From the NCBI GenBank assembly GCA_016235245.1, contig JACRLO010000035.1, positions 1 through 64,000 on the forward strand: 64,000 nt of DNA. The letters are read 5' to 3'. Below, piece after piece: positions 32,956-42,053 of this stretch. The first letter of the stretch is position 1; each line of letters starts with the position of its first letter. The position numbers and the translations under genes are program-made. This DNA comes from Nitrospirota bacterium. GTDB taxonomy: Bacteria > Nitrospirota > Thermodesulfovibrionia > Thermodesulfovibrionales > UBA6898. The notes under the pieces are model-generated. The model was not told where the DNA came from and did no database searches. It saw nothing but the letters and a program-made list of their open reading frames with translations.

Positions 32956-34179
32956 ATGTTTGGGGACTTTGAGCAGTATCTTTTTCAAAAGGCATATATT
33001 CAGCAAAAATACGTTCCCTACTACCTTAAATGGGTCTCATACTGCTATCTGTTTCTCGACCAGCCGGAAAATATCATCCTTACCTCAGATCAGATTCAAT
33101 GCTATCTGAACCATATCGCAAAGACCCGCGAAGACTGGCAGGTCAAACAGGCCGAAACAGCTTTGAGACTTTACGGATATTTTCTCTCATTAAAAGGCGA
33201 GGCCCAGGCGGAAACTGCCATGAGGAGCACTTCTCCCACAAACAGGGATCTTTGGACGGAACTGGAAAGAAAGACTGGTGACGCTCTGCGGCTCCGGCGC
33301 AGATCCTACAGCACTGAAAAGACCTATATCGGCGATAGCAGACCTCCCTCCGACCTTACAGTCGCAGACATGCAGAACTTTCTCAGCTTCCTTGCAGTCG
33401 AACGGCGAGTCGCAGCATCCACACAGAACCAGGCGCTAAACGCACTCATATTCGTTTACCGGCATATTCTCGAAATAGACCCCGGCCCGGAGGAGATACG
33501 CTCTGTCAGAGCGCTTCCGAAGCGCCGCCTGCCTGTTGTGCTTTCCGGAACTGAAGTGCAGTCTCTCTTTGACCATCTGTCGGGGACGCATCTGCTCATG
33601 GCAAGGCTTATTTATGGATGTGGCCTGCGAATCAAGGAATGCATGCATCTTCGTATTAAGGACATCGACCTTGAGCGTGGTATTGTTACAGTCTGGGGCA
33701 AAGGGGACAAGGAGCGAAGGACGGTGCTTCCATCGTCCGTAAAGGATGATCTCATGAGCCAAATCAAGACAGTGAGAGTTGTCCACGACAGCGACCGTGA
33801 AAAGAACCTTAACGGCGTGTATCTGCCGGACGCGCTCGAACGAAAATATCCGAAGGCCGGAAAGGAGTGGGCGTGGTTCTGGCTGTTTCCTGCCCAGACC
33901 CTTTCAGTGGACCCCCTTAGTCATATCGTGCGCAGGCATTATATGCATCCTTCCTCGCTTCAGAAGGCATTCAAGGAGGCAGTTTTCAAGGCCGGCGTGA
34001 CCAAGCAGGCCTCTGTTCACACCCTCAGACACAGCTTTGCAACGCACCTCATCGAGAAGGGATATGACATCAGAACGATTCAGGAACTCCTTGGCCATGA
34101 GGATCTTCAGACTACTATGATCTATACCCATGTGGCTAAGATGAATGTCCTTGGCGTAAAAAGCCCTTTGGACGGCTGA
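32956..34179 (+). CDS. intI: Integron integrase (IntI-type tyrosine recombinase)
   Basis: This 407-residue site-specific recombinase has catalytic residues Arg225 (GCGLRIKE), His355 and Arg358 (HTLRHSF), His381 (LLGHEDL) and Tyr390 (TTMIYTHV). The IntI-specific patch near residues 287-333 (GVYLPDALERKYPKAG, WFWLFPAQ, DPLSHIVRRHYMHP) is absent from XerC/D and identifies it as an integron integrase that inserts gene cassettes by attC x attI recombination. It has about 95 extra N-terminal residues resembling a second core-binding domain. In the normal N-terminal domain about ten residues expected between TEKTYI and SRPPSDL are missing. It is divergent from the cassette-like genes; GGGGGA precedes the ATG. 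Confidence 0.93.
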   Translation: MFGDFEQYLFQKAYIQQKYVPYYLKWVSYCYLFLDQPENIILTSDQIQCYLNHIAKTREDWQVKQAETALRLYGYFLSLKGEAQAETAMRSTSPTNRDLWTELERKTGDALRLRRRSYSTEKTYIGDSRPPSDLTVADMQNFLSFLAVERRVAASTQNQALNALIFVYRHILEIDPGPEEIRSVRALPKRRLPVVLSGTEVQSLFDHLSGTHLLMARLIYGCGLRIKECMHLRIKDIDLERGIVTVWGKGDKERRTVLPSSVKDDLMSQIKTVRVVHDSDREKNLNGVYLPDALERKYPKAGKEWAWFWLFPAQTLSVDPLSHIVRRHYMHPSSLQKAFKEAVFKAGVTKQASVHTLRHSFATHLIEKGYDIRTIQELLGHEDLQTTMIYTHVAKMNVLGVKSPLDG

Positions 34180-34293
34180 CATTTCCACTATAGAAACCCT
34201 GTCACTTGAAGGAAGAGACCTAAATCTCGCGCTGCTGCTTTTTGACAGGCTGCCGCCGGTTGCCCACTCAGGTGTAAACCGGGGAAAGGTCTC

Positions 34294-34650
34294 CTACTTT
34301 TTCTTCTTCGTGATCCGGTTTTTTGAATCGACGAAAATAATCTTCGGCTTGATCTCTTTGGCTTTGGCATCCTCGAAGTGGCTGTAGCAAAAAATAATGA
34401 CCTTGTCGCCGACAGCGCCCTTGCGGGCAGTCGGGCCGTTCAAACAGATCTCACCCTTCTTTTTGCCGGGGATGACATAGGTCTCGAACCGTTCGCCATT
34501 ATTCATGTTGCTGATCATCACCTGTTCGTAGGGAAGGATATCCGTTTCCTTGAGGATCGATTCGTCAATCGTAATGCTTCCCTCATAGGCAAGGTTTGAT
34601 TCTGTGACCGTTGCCATATGGATCTTTGTCCTGAGCATGCACCTCAGCAT
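34294..34650 (-). CDS. panD: Aspartate 1-decarboxylase PanD
   Basis: This 118-residue pyruvoyl enzyme makes beta-alanine for pantothenate and coenzyme A. The self-cleavage Gly-Ser pair (Gly24-Ser25 in YEGSITID) and the substrate residues Tyr58 (ETYVIPG) and NGPTARKG are all present. It ends in a Lys-rich tail. Family N-termini (MLRxMLxxKIHxATVTE) match the chosen ATG. It is the last gene of the minus-strand housekeeping block, 89 bases after gatC. The maturation factor PanZ is not in the window. Confidence 0.95.
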   Translation of the reverse strand: MLRCMLRTKIHMATVTESNLAYEGSITIDESILKETDILPYEQVMISNMNNGERFETYVIPGKKKGEICLNGPTARKGAVGDKVIIFCYSHFEDAKAKEIKPKIIFVDSKNRITKKKK

Positions 34651-34739
34651 AGGGTCACCCCACGAGCAGTGGTCGGTAACGCATGGGAAGTAAAAACATC
34701 AAAGTGCCGGTTCTTCATGTAGCCAGTAGCCTTTCTCAT

Positions 34740-35018
34740 TTACTCTATTATTTTCGGTACGCGGTAAAAGCTGTCTGTCTTATCAGGTGCGTTCATCAGG
34801 GCATCTTCCCGGTTAAGAGAGGGCCGTACCGTATCCTCCCTCATGACATTACTGATCGACAGGACATGAGAAGTGGGTTCAATACCTGTTGTATCGAGTT
34901 CATTAAGCTTTTCCACGTATTGAAGGATATTGTCGAGCTGGTTGCCATATCGGGACGCTTCCTCTTCAGTCAGCGCCAGGCGGGCAAGCCGCGAAAGATG
35001 ATCAATAGAAATATTCAT
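34740..35018 (-). CDS. gatC: Asp-tRNA(Asn)/Glu-tRNA(Gln) amidotransferase subunit GatC
   Basis: This 92-residue protein stabilises GatA-GatB in transamidation of mischarged Glu-tRNA(Gln) or Asp-tRNA(Asn). It has the family pattern HLSRLARLALTEEEASRYGNQLDNILQYVEKLNELDTTGIEPTSHV and the tail VRPSLNREDALMNAPDK. It follows the helicase gene by five bases, so it is translated from the same mRNA. gatA and gatB are not in the window. Confidence 0.95.
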   Translation of the reverse strand: MNISIDHLSRLARLALTEEEASRYGNQLDNILQYVEKLNELDTTGIEPTSHVLSISNVMREDTVRPSLNREDALMNAPDKTDSFYRVPKIIE

Positions 35019-35023
35019 CCTGT

Positions 35024-37120
35024 TCAGATCTTCGTCAGATTGGCCATCTTCAGCGACAACCTCTTCAGTCCAATCTGGGGGAAATTAACCATTACCTTCT
35101 GCTCCTCACCATCACCATAGCAGTCACGTACAACACCTACCCCCCAGACAGGATGCTTTACCCTGCAACCGGCAGCGAAGGGAACATGAGTCTTTTTGAC
35201 TTCATACTTCTTTCGGTTGTCACAGACAACCTTGATCGTCTGTGGTGCCGAAATTTTTTCGATCCATCTGCAGCAGGCCTTGGGGAGATCTTTCAGGAAA
35301 CGGGACGGTTCCTGCTCCTGGAGCTTTGCATAGAGCTTTCTCTTGCGGGCACCGGACAAAAAGAGGATATCCTTTGCCCTGGTCATACCGACATAGCAAA
35401 GCCTTCGCTCCTCAGCGACCTCTTCAGGGTTGCCGATCGATTTAAAATAGGGAAGCAGCCCTTCTTCCAGGCCGGAAAGAAAAACAACAGGGAACTCAAG
35501 CCCCTTTGCGTTATGCAGCGTCATGAGAGAAATAACGTTGCCGCCGGATATCTGCTCATGGCTGGCCATAAGTGAGACCTTGTCAAGAAAATCCTGCATG
35601 TCCCGTCCTTCGCCGGACGCCATAAGTTCAATCACATTTTGCCTTCTTTCTTCGTCAAGCTTGCCAAGGCAATCGATTGTATCGGCAATCGCCTTGAGCA
35701 GATCGCCCGCGCTCTTGTAAGAGACGGAAGAAAGCTTATCGATGAGATTAACAAATGAACTCAGTTTATCCCTGGTGGAGGCGATAATGCCATTGCCTTT
35801 GATGCCCTGTCTGATGGCGTCGTACAGGCAGATTGACTTCTTCTTTGCCTCGTTCTCAAGCTTCGTAAGCGTGGCCGCGCCAATGCCCCTCGCAGGAGTA
35901 TTGATGATCCTTCTCAGACTTACATTATCCTCATGATTCAGCACAAGGCGCACATACGCAATAATATCCTTGATCTCTTTTCTCTGGTAGAAACTGACAC
36001 CGCCGACAATGTGATAGGGCAGACCGGTCTCACGCAGGGCGTCTTCTATCGCACGCGACTGAAGATTCACGCGGTACAGGACAGCAACGTCCTTGTATGC
36101 ATAGGACCCTTTGAGATAAAGTTCCTTGATGACCTTTGCAATATGCTTTGCCTCTTCCTCTTCCGAACTGAGCCAGCAGAAATTGACCATCTCGCCGGTT
36201 CCCCGCTCAGTCCAGAGCTTCTTGCTTTTGCGGTTGGCAATCATCGAAATGATCGCATGGGAAGCATCGAGAATGTTCTGCGTAGAGCGGTAATTCCTTT
36301 CCAGCCTCACGACCTTTGTCTTGGGGAAGTCCTTCTCAAAATTAAGGATATGCTGAACGTCAGCGCCTCTGAACTTATAGATACTCTGGTCGTCATCGCC
36401 GACAGCGCAGATATTCCTGTTTTTCTGAGCCATCAGCTTTACCAGCTGGTACTGCGCATAATTAAGGTCCTGGAACTCGTCGACAAGCACATAGGGAAAC
36501 TGTGCCTGATAGCGTTCGAGTATCCTGGGGTTTTCCTTAAGCAGCTTGACCGTAAGCATGATGAGGTCGTCAAAATCAACGGCATTGGACCGTTTCAGTT
36601 CGTCCTGATAGCGCACATATACCTTCGCCAGCTTTTCGTCAAAACCGAACCCTTCACCGGCAGAGAGAAATTCCTCGGGGCCCACGAGTGATGCTTTCAG
36701 GAGGTTCATCCGGGATGAAACGCCTTTATACAGTGCTTCATAAATCTTAAATTCCTTGAGAATATGTCTGATGAGCGTACAGCGATCGTCTTCATCATAA
36801 ATCGAAAAATCATTGCCATAGCCGAGAGCATTGATATCCTTGCGAAGCATCCTGCTGCATTGAGAATGGAGCGTGCCTATCCAGGAAGAATTCATGTCCT
36901 TGCCCAGCAGACCCCTGACCCGTTCCCTCATCTCGTTTGCGGCCTTGTTGGTAAAAGTCACGGTGAGTACAGAATCCGGAGACATCTTTTTTGTCTTAAC
37001 AAGATGAGCAAACTTATGGGTGATCACCCGCGTTTTGCCGCTACCCGCACCTGCCAGAACAAGGATCGGACCGTCATTGATTTCCAGAGCCTGTTTTTGT
37101 TGGGGATTCAAATCTTGCAT
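35024..37120 (-). CDS. UvrD/PcrA-type DNA helicase (second copy)
   Basis: This helicase of about 698 residues belongs to the same SF1A family as the gene at 4891-6912: Q motif LNPQQKQAL, Walker A GAGSGKT, TFTNKAANEMRERV, VDEFQDLN, GDDDQSIYKFRGADVQ, LERNYRS, LMTLHNAKGLEFPVVF and EERRLCYVGMTRA. Unlike the first copy it ends in a basic region and a Tudor-like segment (GCRVKHPVWGVGVVRDCYGDGEEQKVMVNFPQIGLKRL), the RNA-polymerase-binding tail typical of PcrA/UvrD. That makes this the better candidate for the housekeeping PcrA. The ATG at 37118-37120 is chosen because AGAGGT stands five bases before it. An in-frame ATG six codons earlier is less likely. Confidence 0.92.
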   Translation of the reverse strand: MQDLNPQQKQALEINDGPILVLAGAGSGKTRVITHKFAHLVKTKKMSPDSVLTVTFTNKAANEMRERVRGLLGKDMNSSWIGTLHSQCSRMLRKDINALGYGNDFSIYDEDDRCTLIRHILKEFKIYEALYKGVSSRMNLLKASLVGPEEFLSAGEGFGFDEKLAKVYVRYQDELKRSNAVDFDDLIMLTVKLLKENPRILERYQAQFPYVLVDEFQDLNYAQYQLVKLMAQKNRNICAVGDDDQSIYKFRGADVQHILNFEKDFPKTKVVRLERNYRSTQNILDASHAIISMIANRKSKKLWTERGTGEMVNFCWLSSEEEEAKHIAKVIKELYLKGSYAYKDVAVLYRVNLQSRAIEDALRETGLPYHIVGGVSFYQRKEIKDIIAYVRLVLNHEDNVSLRRIINTPARGIGAATLTKLENEAKKKSICLYDAIRQGIKGNGIIASTRDKLSSFVNLIDKLSSVSYKSAGDLLKAIADTIDCLGKLDEERRQNVIELMASGEGRDMQDFLDKVSLMASHEQISGGNVISLMTLHNAKGLEFPVVFLSGLEEGLLPYFKSIGNPEEVAEERRLCYVGMTRAKDILFLSGARKRKLYAKLQEQEPSRFLKDLPKACCRWIEKISAPQTIKVVCDNRKKYEVKKTHVPFAAGCRVKHPVWGVGVVRDCYGDGEEQKVMVNFPQIGLKRLSLKMANLTKI

Positions 37121-37213
37121 GCGGACCTCTTTATACATCGATTTGCTGCTTGATATAGATTACCAGATAAGACCTCTGCAAATCCACTTTCCGCGCGCTT
37201 TCCGGCTGCTTTT

Positions 37214-39040
37214 CTACTCAACGGTGACACTCTTTGCAAGATTTCGGGGCTGGTCAACATCACATCCCCTGAGCACCCCGATGTGATAGGCGAGGATCTG
37301 GAGAGGTACGACAAGGAGCATGGACTGAAGATAAGGATTTGTGTCAGGCACTAAAATGCAGGTTCGGGCAATATCACAGACCTCGCCATTGCTTTCATTT
37401 GCTATGGCGATCACCTTGCCTCCCCTGCTGTTTACTTCCTGAATATTGGTAGTAATCTTTTCATGGAGCTTATCCCCCGGCGCAAGCACAACGACCGGCA
37501 GTTCTTCATCGATAAGCGCTATCGGGCCATGCTTCATCTCTCCGGCCGGATAGCCCTCGGCATGGATATAGGATATTTCCTTAAGCTTGAGCGCACCTTC
37601 AAGGGCAATAGGGAAATTGATTCCCCTGCCAAGATAGATGAACCCCCGTGCCTTGAAATAGTCCCGCGCAATCGCCTTGATCTTGTCCTCTGCCGTGAGC
37701 GCCCGCTCTATCTTGCCCGGCAGCAGAAGCAGCTCCTGCAGGAGTTCCTTTGACCTGTCCCGCGACACGGTTTCCCTCGTCTGGCCCAGGGCAATGGCAA
37801 GGAGATACAGTGACATGACCTGGGTCAGAAAAGCCTTAGTCGATGCAACGCCTATTTCCGGCCCTGAGTGCGTATAGAAAACGGCATCAGCCTCACGGGC
37901 AGACGTGCTTCCCACGACATTGCAGATCGTGAGCGTCCGCGCGCCCCTGAGCTTTGCCTCCCGCTGTGCAGCAAGCGTATCCGCAGTCTCCCCTGACTGG
38001 GTTATCACGATCATAAGGCTGTCGCATCCGATAAGAGGATCCCGGTATCTGAACTCCGATGCAATGTCAACCTCAACTGCCAAGCGCGCAAGGTCCTCAA
38101 TCATATACTTGGCTATGAGGCCGGCGTGCCACGATGTTCCACAGGCCACGATATAGACCTTCTTTATCCCTGAGAGGATCTCCCGCGAAAGGCCGAATTC
38201 TTCGAGGTTCACTTCGCCGGTCTCGAGGGAAAACCTTCCGCGCATTGTGTCGGTGACCGCACGAGGCTGCTCAAAGATCTCTTTGAGCATAAAATGGCGG
38301 TACCCGCCCTTTTCAGCCATGGAAGGGCTCCAGGTTATGGCAGTCACTTCCTTCTGCACCATGGCGCCCTCAAGTGTTGTAATCATGACTCCTTCAGGCG
38401 TTATCACTACCATCTCTTCATCGTCAAGAAACATAACGTTCCTCGTATGGCTCAGAAAGGCCGGGACATCCGAAGCAACGAAGAACTCCCCCTCGCCAAG
38501 ACCGACCACAAGCGGGCTGTCCTTGCGGACCCCCACAATCTTGTTCGGTTCTTTTTCGCTGACTACGGCAATGGCATAAGCGCCCTTCACTTCCCTGAGC
38601 GCAGCCCTGACAGCGTCTTCAAGAGGCAGATCCTCTGCATAGTCCCTGATGAGATGGCAAAGCACCTCGGTGTCCGTATCAGAGGTAAAGGCATACCCCT
38701 TGTCCAATAGCTTCTTCCTCAGAGGCAGGTAGTTTTCGATGATGCCGTTATGAACGATAACAATGTGATCAGACCGGTGTGGGTGGGCATTCTCCTCCGA
38801 GGGTTTTCCATGGGTTGCCCAGCGCGTATGGCCTATGCCGGCTCTGCCAAAAAGATTCCTTGATTCGACAATTGCCGCAAGTTCCCTGATCTTGCCCTTG
38901 CACCGCACAACCTCAATGCCTTTGCCGGTATGGAAGGCTATGCCCGCTGAATCATAGCCCCGGTATTCCAGCCGCTTCAGCCCTTCAAGCATAAGGGAAA
39001 CGGCATTCCGGTTCCCGATATATCCGATAATCCCGCACAT
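37214..39040 (-). CDS. glmS: Glutamine-fructose-6-phosphate aminotransferase GlmS
   Basis: This 608-residue enzyme makes glucosamine 6-phosphate from fructose 6-phosphate and glutamine for peptidoglycan and LPS. The N-terminal class II glutaminase starts with the catalytic Cys2 (MCGIIGYIG) and contains LEYRGYDSAG and GHTRWATHG. The two sugar isomerase domains carry VACGTSWHAGL, VITQSGETADTLAA and a C-terminal DQPRNLAKSVTVE. No glmS ribozyme was recognised upstream. It is encoded next to glmU (51-base gap), a natural pair in UDP-GlcNAc synthesis. Confidence 0.96.
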   Translation of the reverse strand: MCGIIGYIGNRNAVSLMLEGLKRLEYRGYDSAGIAFHTGKGIEVVRCKGKIRELAAIVESRNLFGRAGIGHTRWATHGKPSEENAHPHRSDHIVIVHNGIIENYLPLRKKLLDKGYAFTSDTDTEVLCHLIRDYAEDLPLEDAVRAALREVKGAYAIAVVSEKEPNKIVGVRKDSPLVVGLGEGEFFVASDVPAFLSHTRNVMFLDDEEMVVITPEGVMITTLEGAMVQKEVTAITWSPSMAEKGGYRHFMLKEIFEQPRAVTDTMRGRFSLETGEVNLEEFGLSREILSGIKKVYIVACGTSWHAGLIAKYMIEDLARLAVEVDIASEFRYRDPLIGCDSLMIVITQSGETADTLAAQREAKLRGARTLTICNVVGSTSAREADAVFYTHSGPEIGVASTKAFLTQVMSLYLLAIALGQTRETVSRDRSKELLQELLLLPGKIERALTAEDKIKAIARDYFKARGFIYLGRGINFPIALEGALKLKEISYIHAEGYPAGEMKHGPIALIDEELPVVVLAPGDKLHEKITTNIQEVNSRGGKVIAIANESNGEVCDIARTCILVPDTNPYLQSMLLVVPLQILAYHIGVLRGCDVDQPRNLAKSVTVE

Positions 39041-39091
39041 GTCAAACCCGTGACGCGTACTGCGTGAAACGTGAATAGTTCAAAGCAAACC

Positions 39092-40480
39092 TCATTTGCC
39101 GGCCTTCTTCCTGGCCTTGACCCGCTTCTTCGCCCAGTCTTTGATACTCCTCTGTTCTGACCTGCTGACCGCAAGGGACCAGGGAAGAACGTCCCTGGTG
39201 ATCGTTGATCCTGCGCCTATGTAAGCGCCTTTGCCGATTTTCACCGGCGCCACAAACTGCGAGTCGCTGCCGACAAAGACATTGTCACCAATGATGGTCT
39301 GATGCTTTTTTTCACCGTCATAGTTACAGGTTATGGTGCCTGCACCTATGTTGACATCGCGGCCGATGACTGCGTCTCCGAGATAACTGAGGTGGGATGC
39401 CTTTGCACCCTTCCCCATGACGGCCTTCTTTAGTTCAACGAAATTTCCTATCTTTGCATGGGCTCCGATCGCAGAGCCGGGCCGGATATGCGCAAACGGG
39501 CCCACGCTTGCGCCCATGCCGACTTGAGAATCTTCGATCACCGTCGAGTCTTTGACCACCGCATGGTTATTGATACTGCTGCGGGAAATTCGCACATGGG
39601 GATAAATGGTCACGTTGCTGCCTATTTTCGTGCCGGCCTCGATGAAAACATTCGGATAGATAGTCGTGTCCCTGCCGACCGAGGCATTCGGATGGATAAA
39701 CACCGAGGCAGGATCAAGGAAGTTCACACCCCCGGCAATGCATCTGCGTACAACACCCTGCCGCAGCACCTCTGATGCCCTGAGCAGCTCTTCCCGGGTA
39801 TTCACACCCATGAATTCTTCCTCCCCGCCAATGGCAAAGGCAGATGTCCGCAGGTCCTGCCTGAGCGAAAGCGATACGATATCGGTCAGATAATATTCGC
39901 CTTTCTGCCTGTTCATATCCAGTCTGTCAAGAAGAGGAAAGACATCATGATTGATGGCATATACACCGCTGTTCACTTCATGGATCTTCTTCTGGCTGTT
40001 GTCAGCATCCTTCTCTTCCACAATAGCAAGGAATTTTCCAGTCCCTCCCCTGACAACCCTGCCATACCCCCTGGGGTCTTCCGCATGAAACGAAAGCACG
40101 GAAATGGCATTATTGTTCTTCCGATGAAGTAAAAGGAGCTGTCTGATCGTCTGCGGCTCAATAAGAGGGGCGTCACCGTTTAAGACAATCACGGTCCCCC
40201 TGAAGCCCTTCAGTGCCGGTATGGCGCTCCTGAGTGCATCACCCGTGCCTTTCGGCTCCTTCTGGATTACGAACTGAAGATCAGGAGCATCAACCTCTCT
40301 TTTGAGAATATCGATCTGTTTGCCGGCAACAACAATTACGCGCTCAGGTTTCAGCTTCAGGGCAGTGTCAATGACAGCCTGAAGCATGGGCATGCCACAG
40401 ACCTTGTGGAGGACCTTCGGTAAAGAAGACTTCATTCTCTTGCCCTGACCTGCGGCAAGGATGACACAGGCGATTCTCAT
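39092..40480 (-). CDS. glmU: Bifunctional UDP-GlcNAc pyrophosphorylase / GlcN-1-P acetyltransferase GlmU
   Basis: This 462-residue enzyme makes UDP-N-acetylglucosamine. The N-terminal nucleotidyltransferase domain has LAAGQGKRMKSSLPKVLHKV (about 8-27) and VLNGDAPLI. The C-terminal half is a left-handed beta helix with hexapeptide repeats (SVGPFAHIRPGSAIG, NFVELKKAVMGKGAKASHLSYLGDAVIG, NIGAGTITCNYDGEKKHQTIIGD) holding the acetyltransferase His in KASHLSYLGD. It starts inside the stop of the DUF502 gene (ATGA), indicating translational coupling. Confidence 0.96.
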   Translation of the reverse strand: MRIACVILAAGQGKRMKSSLPKVLHKVCGMPMLQAVIDTALKLKPERVIVVAGKQIDILKREVDAPDLQFVIQKEPKGTGDALRSAIPALKGFRGTVIVLNGDAPLIEPQTIRQLLLLHRKNNNAISVLSFHAEDPRGYGRVVRGGTGKFLAIVEEKDADNSQKKIHEVNSGVYAINHDVFPLLDRLDMNRQKGEYYLTDIVSLSLRQDLRTSAFAIGGEEEFMGVNTREELLRASEVLRQGVVRRCIAGGVNFLDPASVFIHPNASVGRDTTIYPNVFIEAGTKIGSNVTIYPHVRISRSSINNHAVVKDSTVIEDSQVGMGASVGPFAHIRPGSAIGAHAKIGNFVELKKAVMGKGAKASHLSYLGDAVIGRDVNIGAGTITCNYDGEKKHQTIIGDNVFVGSDSQFVAPVKIGKGAYIGAGSTITRDVLPWSLAVSRSEQRSIKDWAKKRVKARKKAGK

Positions 40481-41115
40481 TCCATAGACTCCCCTATCCT
40501 GTGAGGCGCGGCTATCCCTCCTGAGAGGATGATCTTCATCCCTTCATCAACCGGGATATCCGTAGCAAAAACCTCCCCTTCAGATACCAGCACGATATCT
40601 CCCATATACAGGTTGTTCGTCGGCACATACACTGCCCTGAGGTTTAGTTCTTTGCCATTGCGGTCAGCCAGAACCGTGCGTTCTTTGGTAAGAAACCCAA
40701 AGGCATAGGCGCCCTTCCGCGGATACTCAATAATCACGACCTTCTTGAATGAAGATGTTTTGCTCTCCGGCGAAAAGGCATCTACCAGCTGTTTGATGGC
40801 TGTATAGAAGCTCTTGAATACAGGGATATTGAGAAATATGCGCTCAAAAAAGAGAATAATCTTTTTGCCGAAGACATTTGTCGAGACGATGCCGACGACA
40901 AAGATAAGAATAATCGCAGATATAAAACCGAGACCAGGCGTGTGGTATCCAAGTATCCGGTAATAGACAGGCTCAAGCAACCCATCAACAAACCGGAAGA
41001 ACCAGGCGATTACGAGGATTGTGATTATTGCGGGGATCGAGATAAAAAGCCCGGCTATAAATTTTCTTTTAAACGTTACCCTGATCGAGGTTGCAGTCAT
41101 GTTAGACCTTGCCAT
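40477..41115 (-). CDS. DUF502 family membrane protein
   Basis: This 212-residue protein has two membrane helices (about 20-42 and 58-80) and a soluble C-terminal domain with the family markers NIPVFKSFYTAIKQLVDAF, IIEYPRKGAYAFGFLT, VYVPTNNLYMGDIVLVSEGEVFATDIPVDEGMKIILSGG. DUF502 proteins are common next to cell-envelope and housekeeping genes, and no biochemical function is proven. It overlaps glmU by four bases and follows yebC by 62 bases. The ATG at 41115 is given. An ATG five codons later, preceded by AAGGT, is an equal alternative. Confidence 0.88.
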   Translation of the reverse strand: MARSNMTATSIRVTFKRKFIAGLFISIPAIITILVIAWFFRFVDGLLEPVYYRILGYHTPGLGFISAIILIFVVGIVSTNVFGKKIILFFERIFLNIPVFKSFYTAIKQLVDAFSPESKTSSFKKVVIIEYPRKGAYAFGFLTKERTVLADRNGKELNLRAVYVPTNNLYMGDIVLVSEGEVFATDIPVDEGMKIILSGGIAAPHRIGESME

Positions 41116-41177
41116 GGACCCCTGCAGATTGCTTTTCTGATATACACGATTCCCGTAACGACTTCACAGGCACCGGC

Positions 41178-41933
41178 TCACTTATTGATCTTCTCCGCCA
41201 CATCATCCGGGATATCGAAATTTGCATACACATTCTGCACGTCATCGTTGTCCTCAAGGGCATCAACAAGCCGCAACATCTGCTCTGCCGCCTTTTGATC
41301 AAGAACAATATAATTCTTCGGAAGCATCGTAACTTCGGCAGACTCAAGGGGAATAGCTGCCTTCGCCAGCGCCTCTTTCACAACCGCAAGGTCTTCAGGG
41401 GCTGTTATGATCTCAAAGTTATCTTCTTCCGGATCGTTTTTCATATCCTCGGCACCGGCGTCAAGTGCCGCATTCATGACCGCATCTTCGGATGCACCTG
41501 ACTTGCCGACCAGGATATAGCCCTTCTTGTCAAACATCCAGGAGACGCATCCCGACTCGCCAAGGCTTCCACCATTTTTTGACATGATAAAACGGATCTC
41601 GGGAACGGTCCTGTTCTTGTTATCCGTCATTACCTCGACCATTACCGCAACACCTGCAGGGCCATAGCCTTCATACAGGTATTCCTCATACGACATGCCC
41701 GGAAGTGCTCCCGTTCCTTTCATGATCGCCTTTTTTATATTATCGTGAGGCATATTCACTTCTTTGGCAGCGTCTATGGCAGTACGCAGGCGAGGATTAC
41801 TGTCAGCGTCTCCTCCGCCAAGTCTGGCTGCAGTACTAATTTCCTTCACGATCTTGGTGAAGGCCTTCCCTCTCTTGGCGTCGGTGATCGCTTTCTTGTG
41901 CTTTATTGAAGCCCACTTCGAATGTCCTGACAC
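41178..41933 (-). CDS. yebC: YebC/PmpR-family protein
   Basis: This 251-residue protein has the family start [31 protein letters not shown] and the central motif [57 protein letters not shown]. YebC proteins were first called transcription regulators. Recent work on the family links members to translation of difficult peptide stretches such as polyproline, which would suit a ribosome-associated role here. The start is a GTG with GGGGG five bases upstream. It precedes DUF502-glmU on the same strand. Confidence 0.95.
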   Translation of the reverse strand: MSGHSKWASIKHKKAITDAKRGKAFTKIVKEISTAARLGGGDADSNPRLRTAIDAAKEVNMPHDNIKKAIMKGTGALPGMSYEEYLYEGYGPAGVAVMVEVMTDNKNRTVPEIRFIMSKNGGSLGESGCVSWMFDKKGYILVGKSGASEDAVMNAALDAGAEDMKNDPEEDNFEIITAPEDLAVVKEALAKAAIPLESAEVTMLPKNYIVLDQKAAEQMLRLVDALEDNDDVQNVYANFDIPDDVAEKINK

Positions 41934-42053
41934 AAAATCCCCCTGAAAAGTAATTGAAAACTAAAACATGAATTATCTATGTTTTTTATAATAATGGCAA
42001 GCAGTTCAGACTGTCAAGAAACCGGTCTGCAATCTAAAGGCCGTCAACAGGGT

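Noticed and set aside
35933-36691. 252-codon plus-strand frame opposite the second helicase
   Set aside because: It is the complement of helicase motifs and lacks any domain match.
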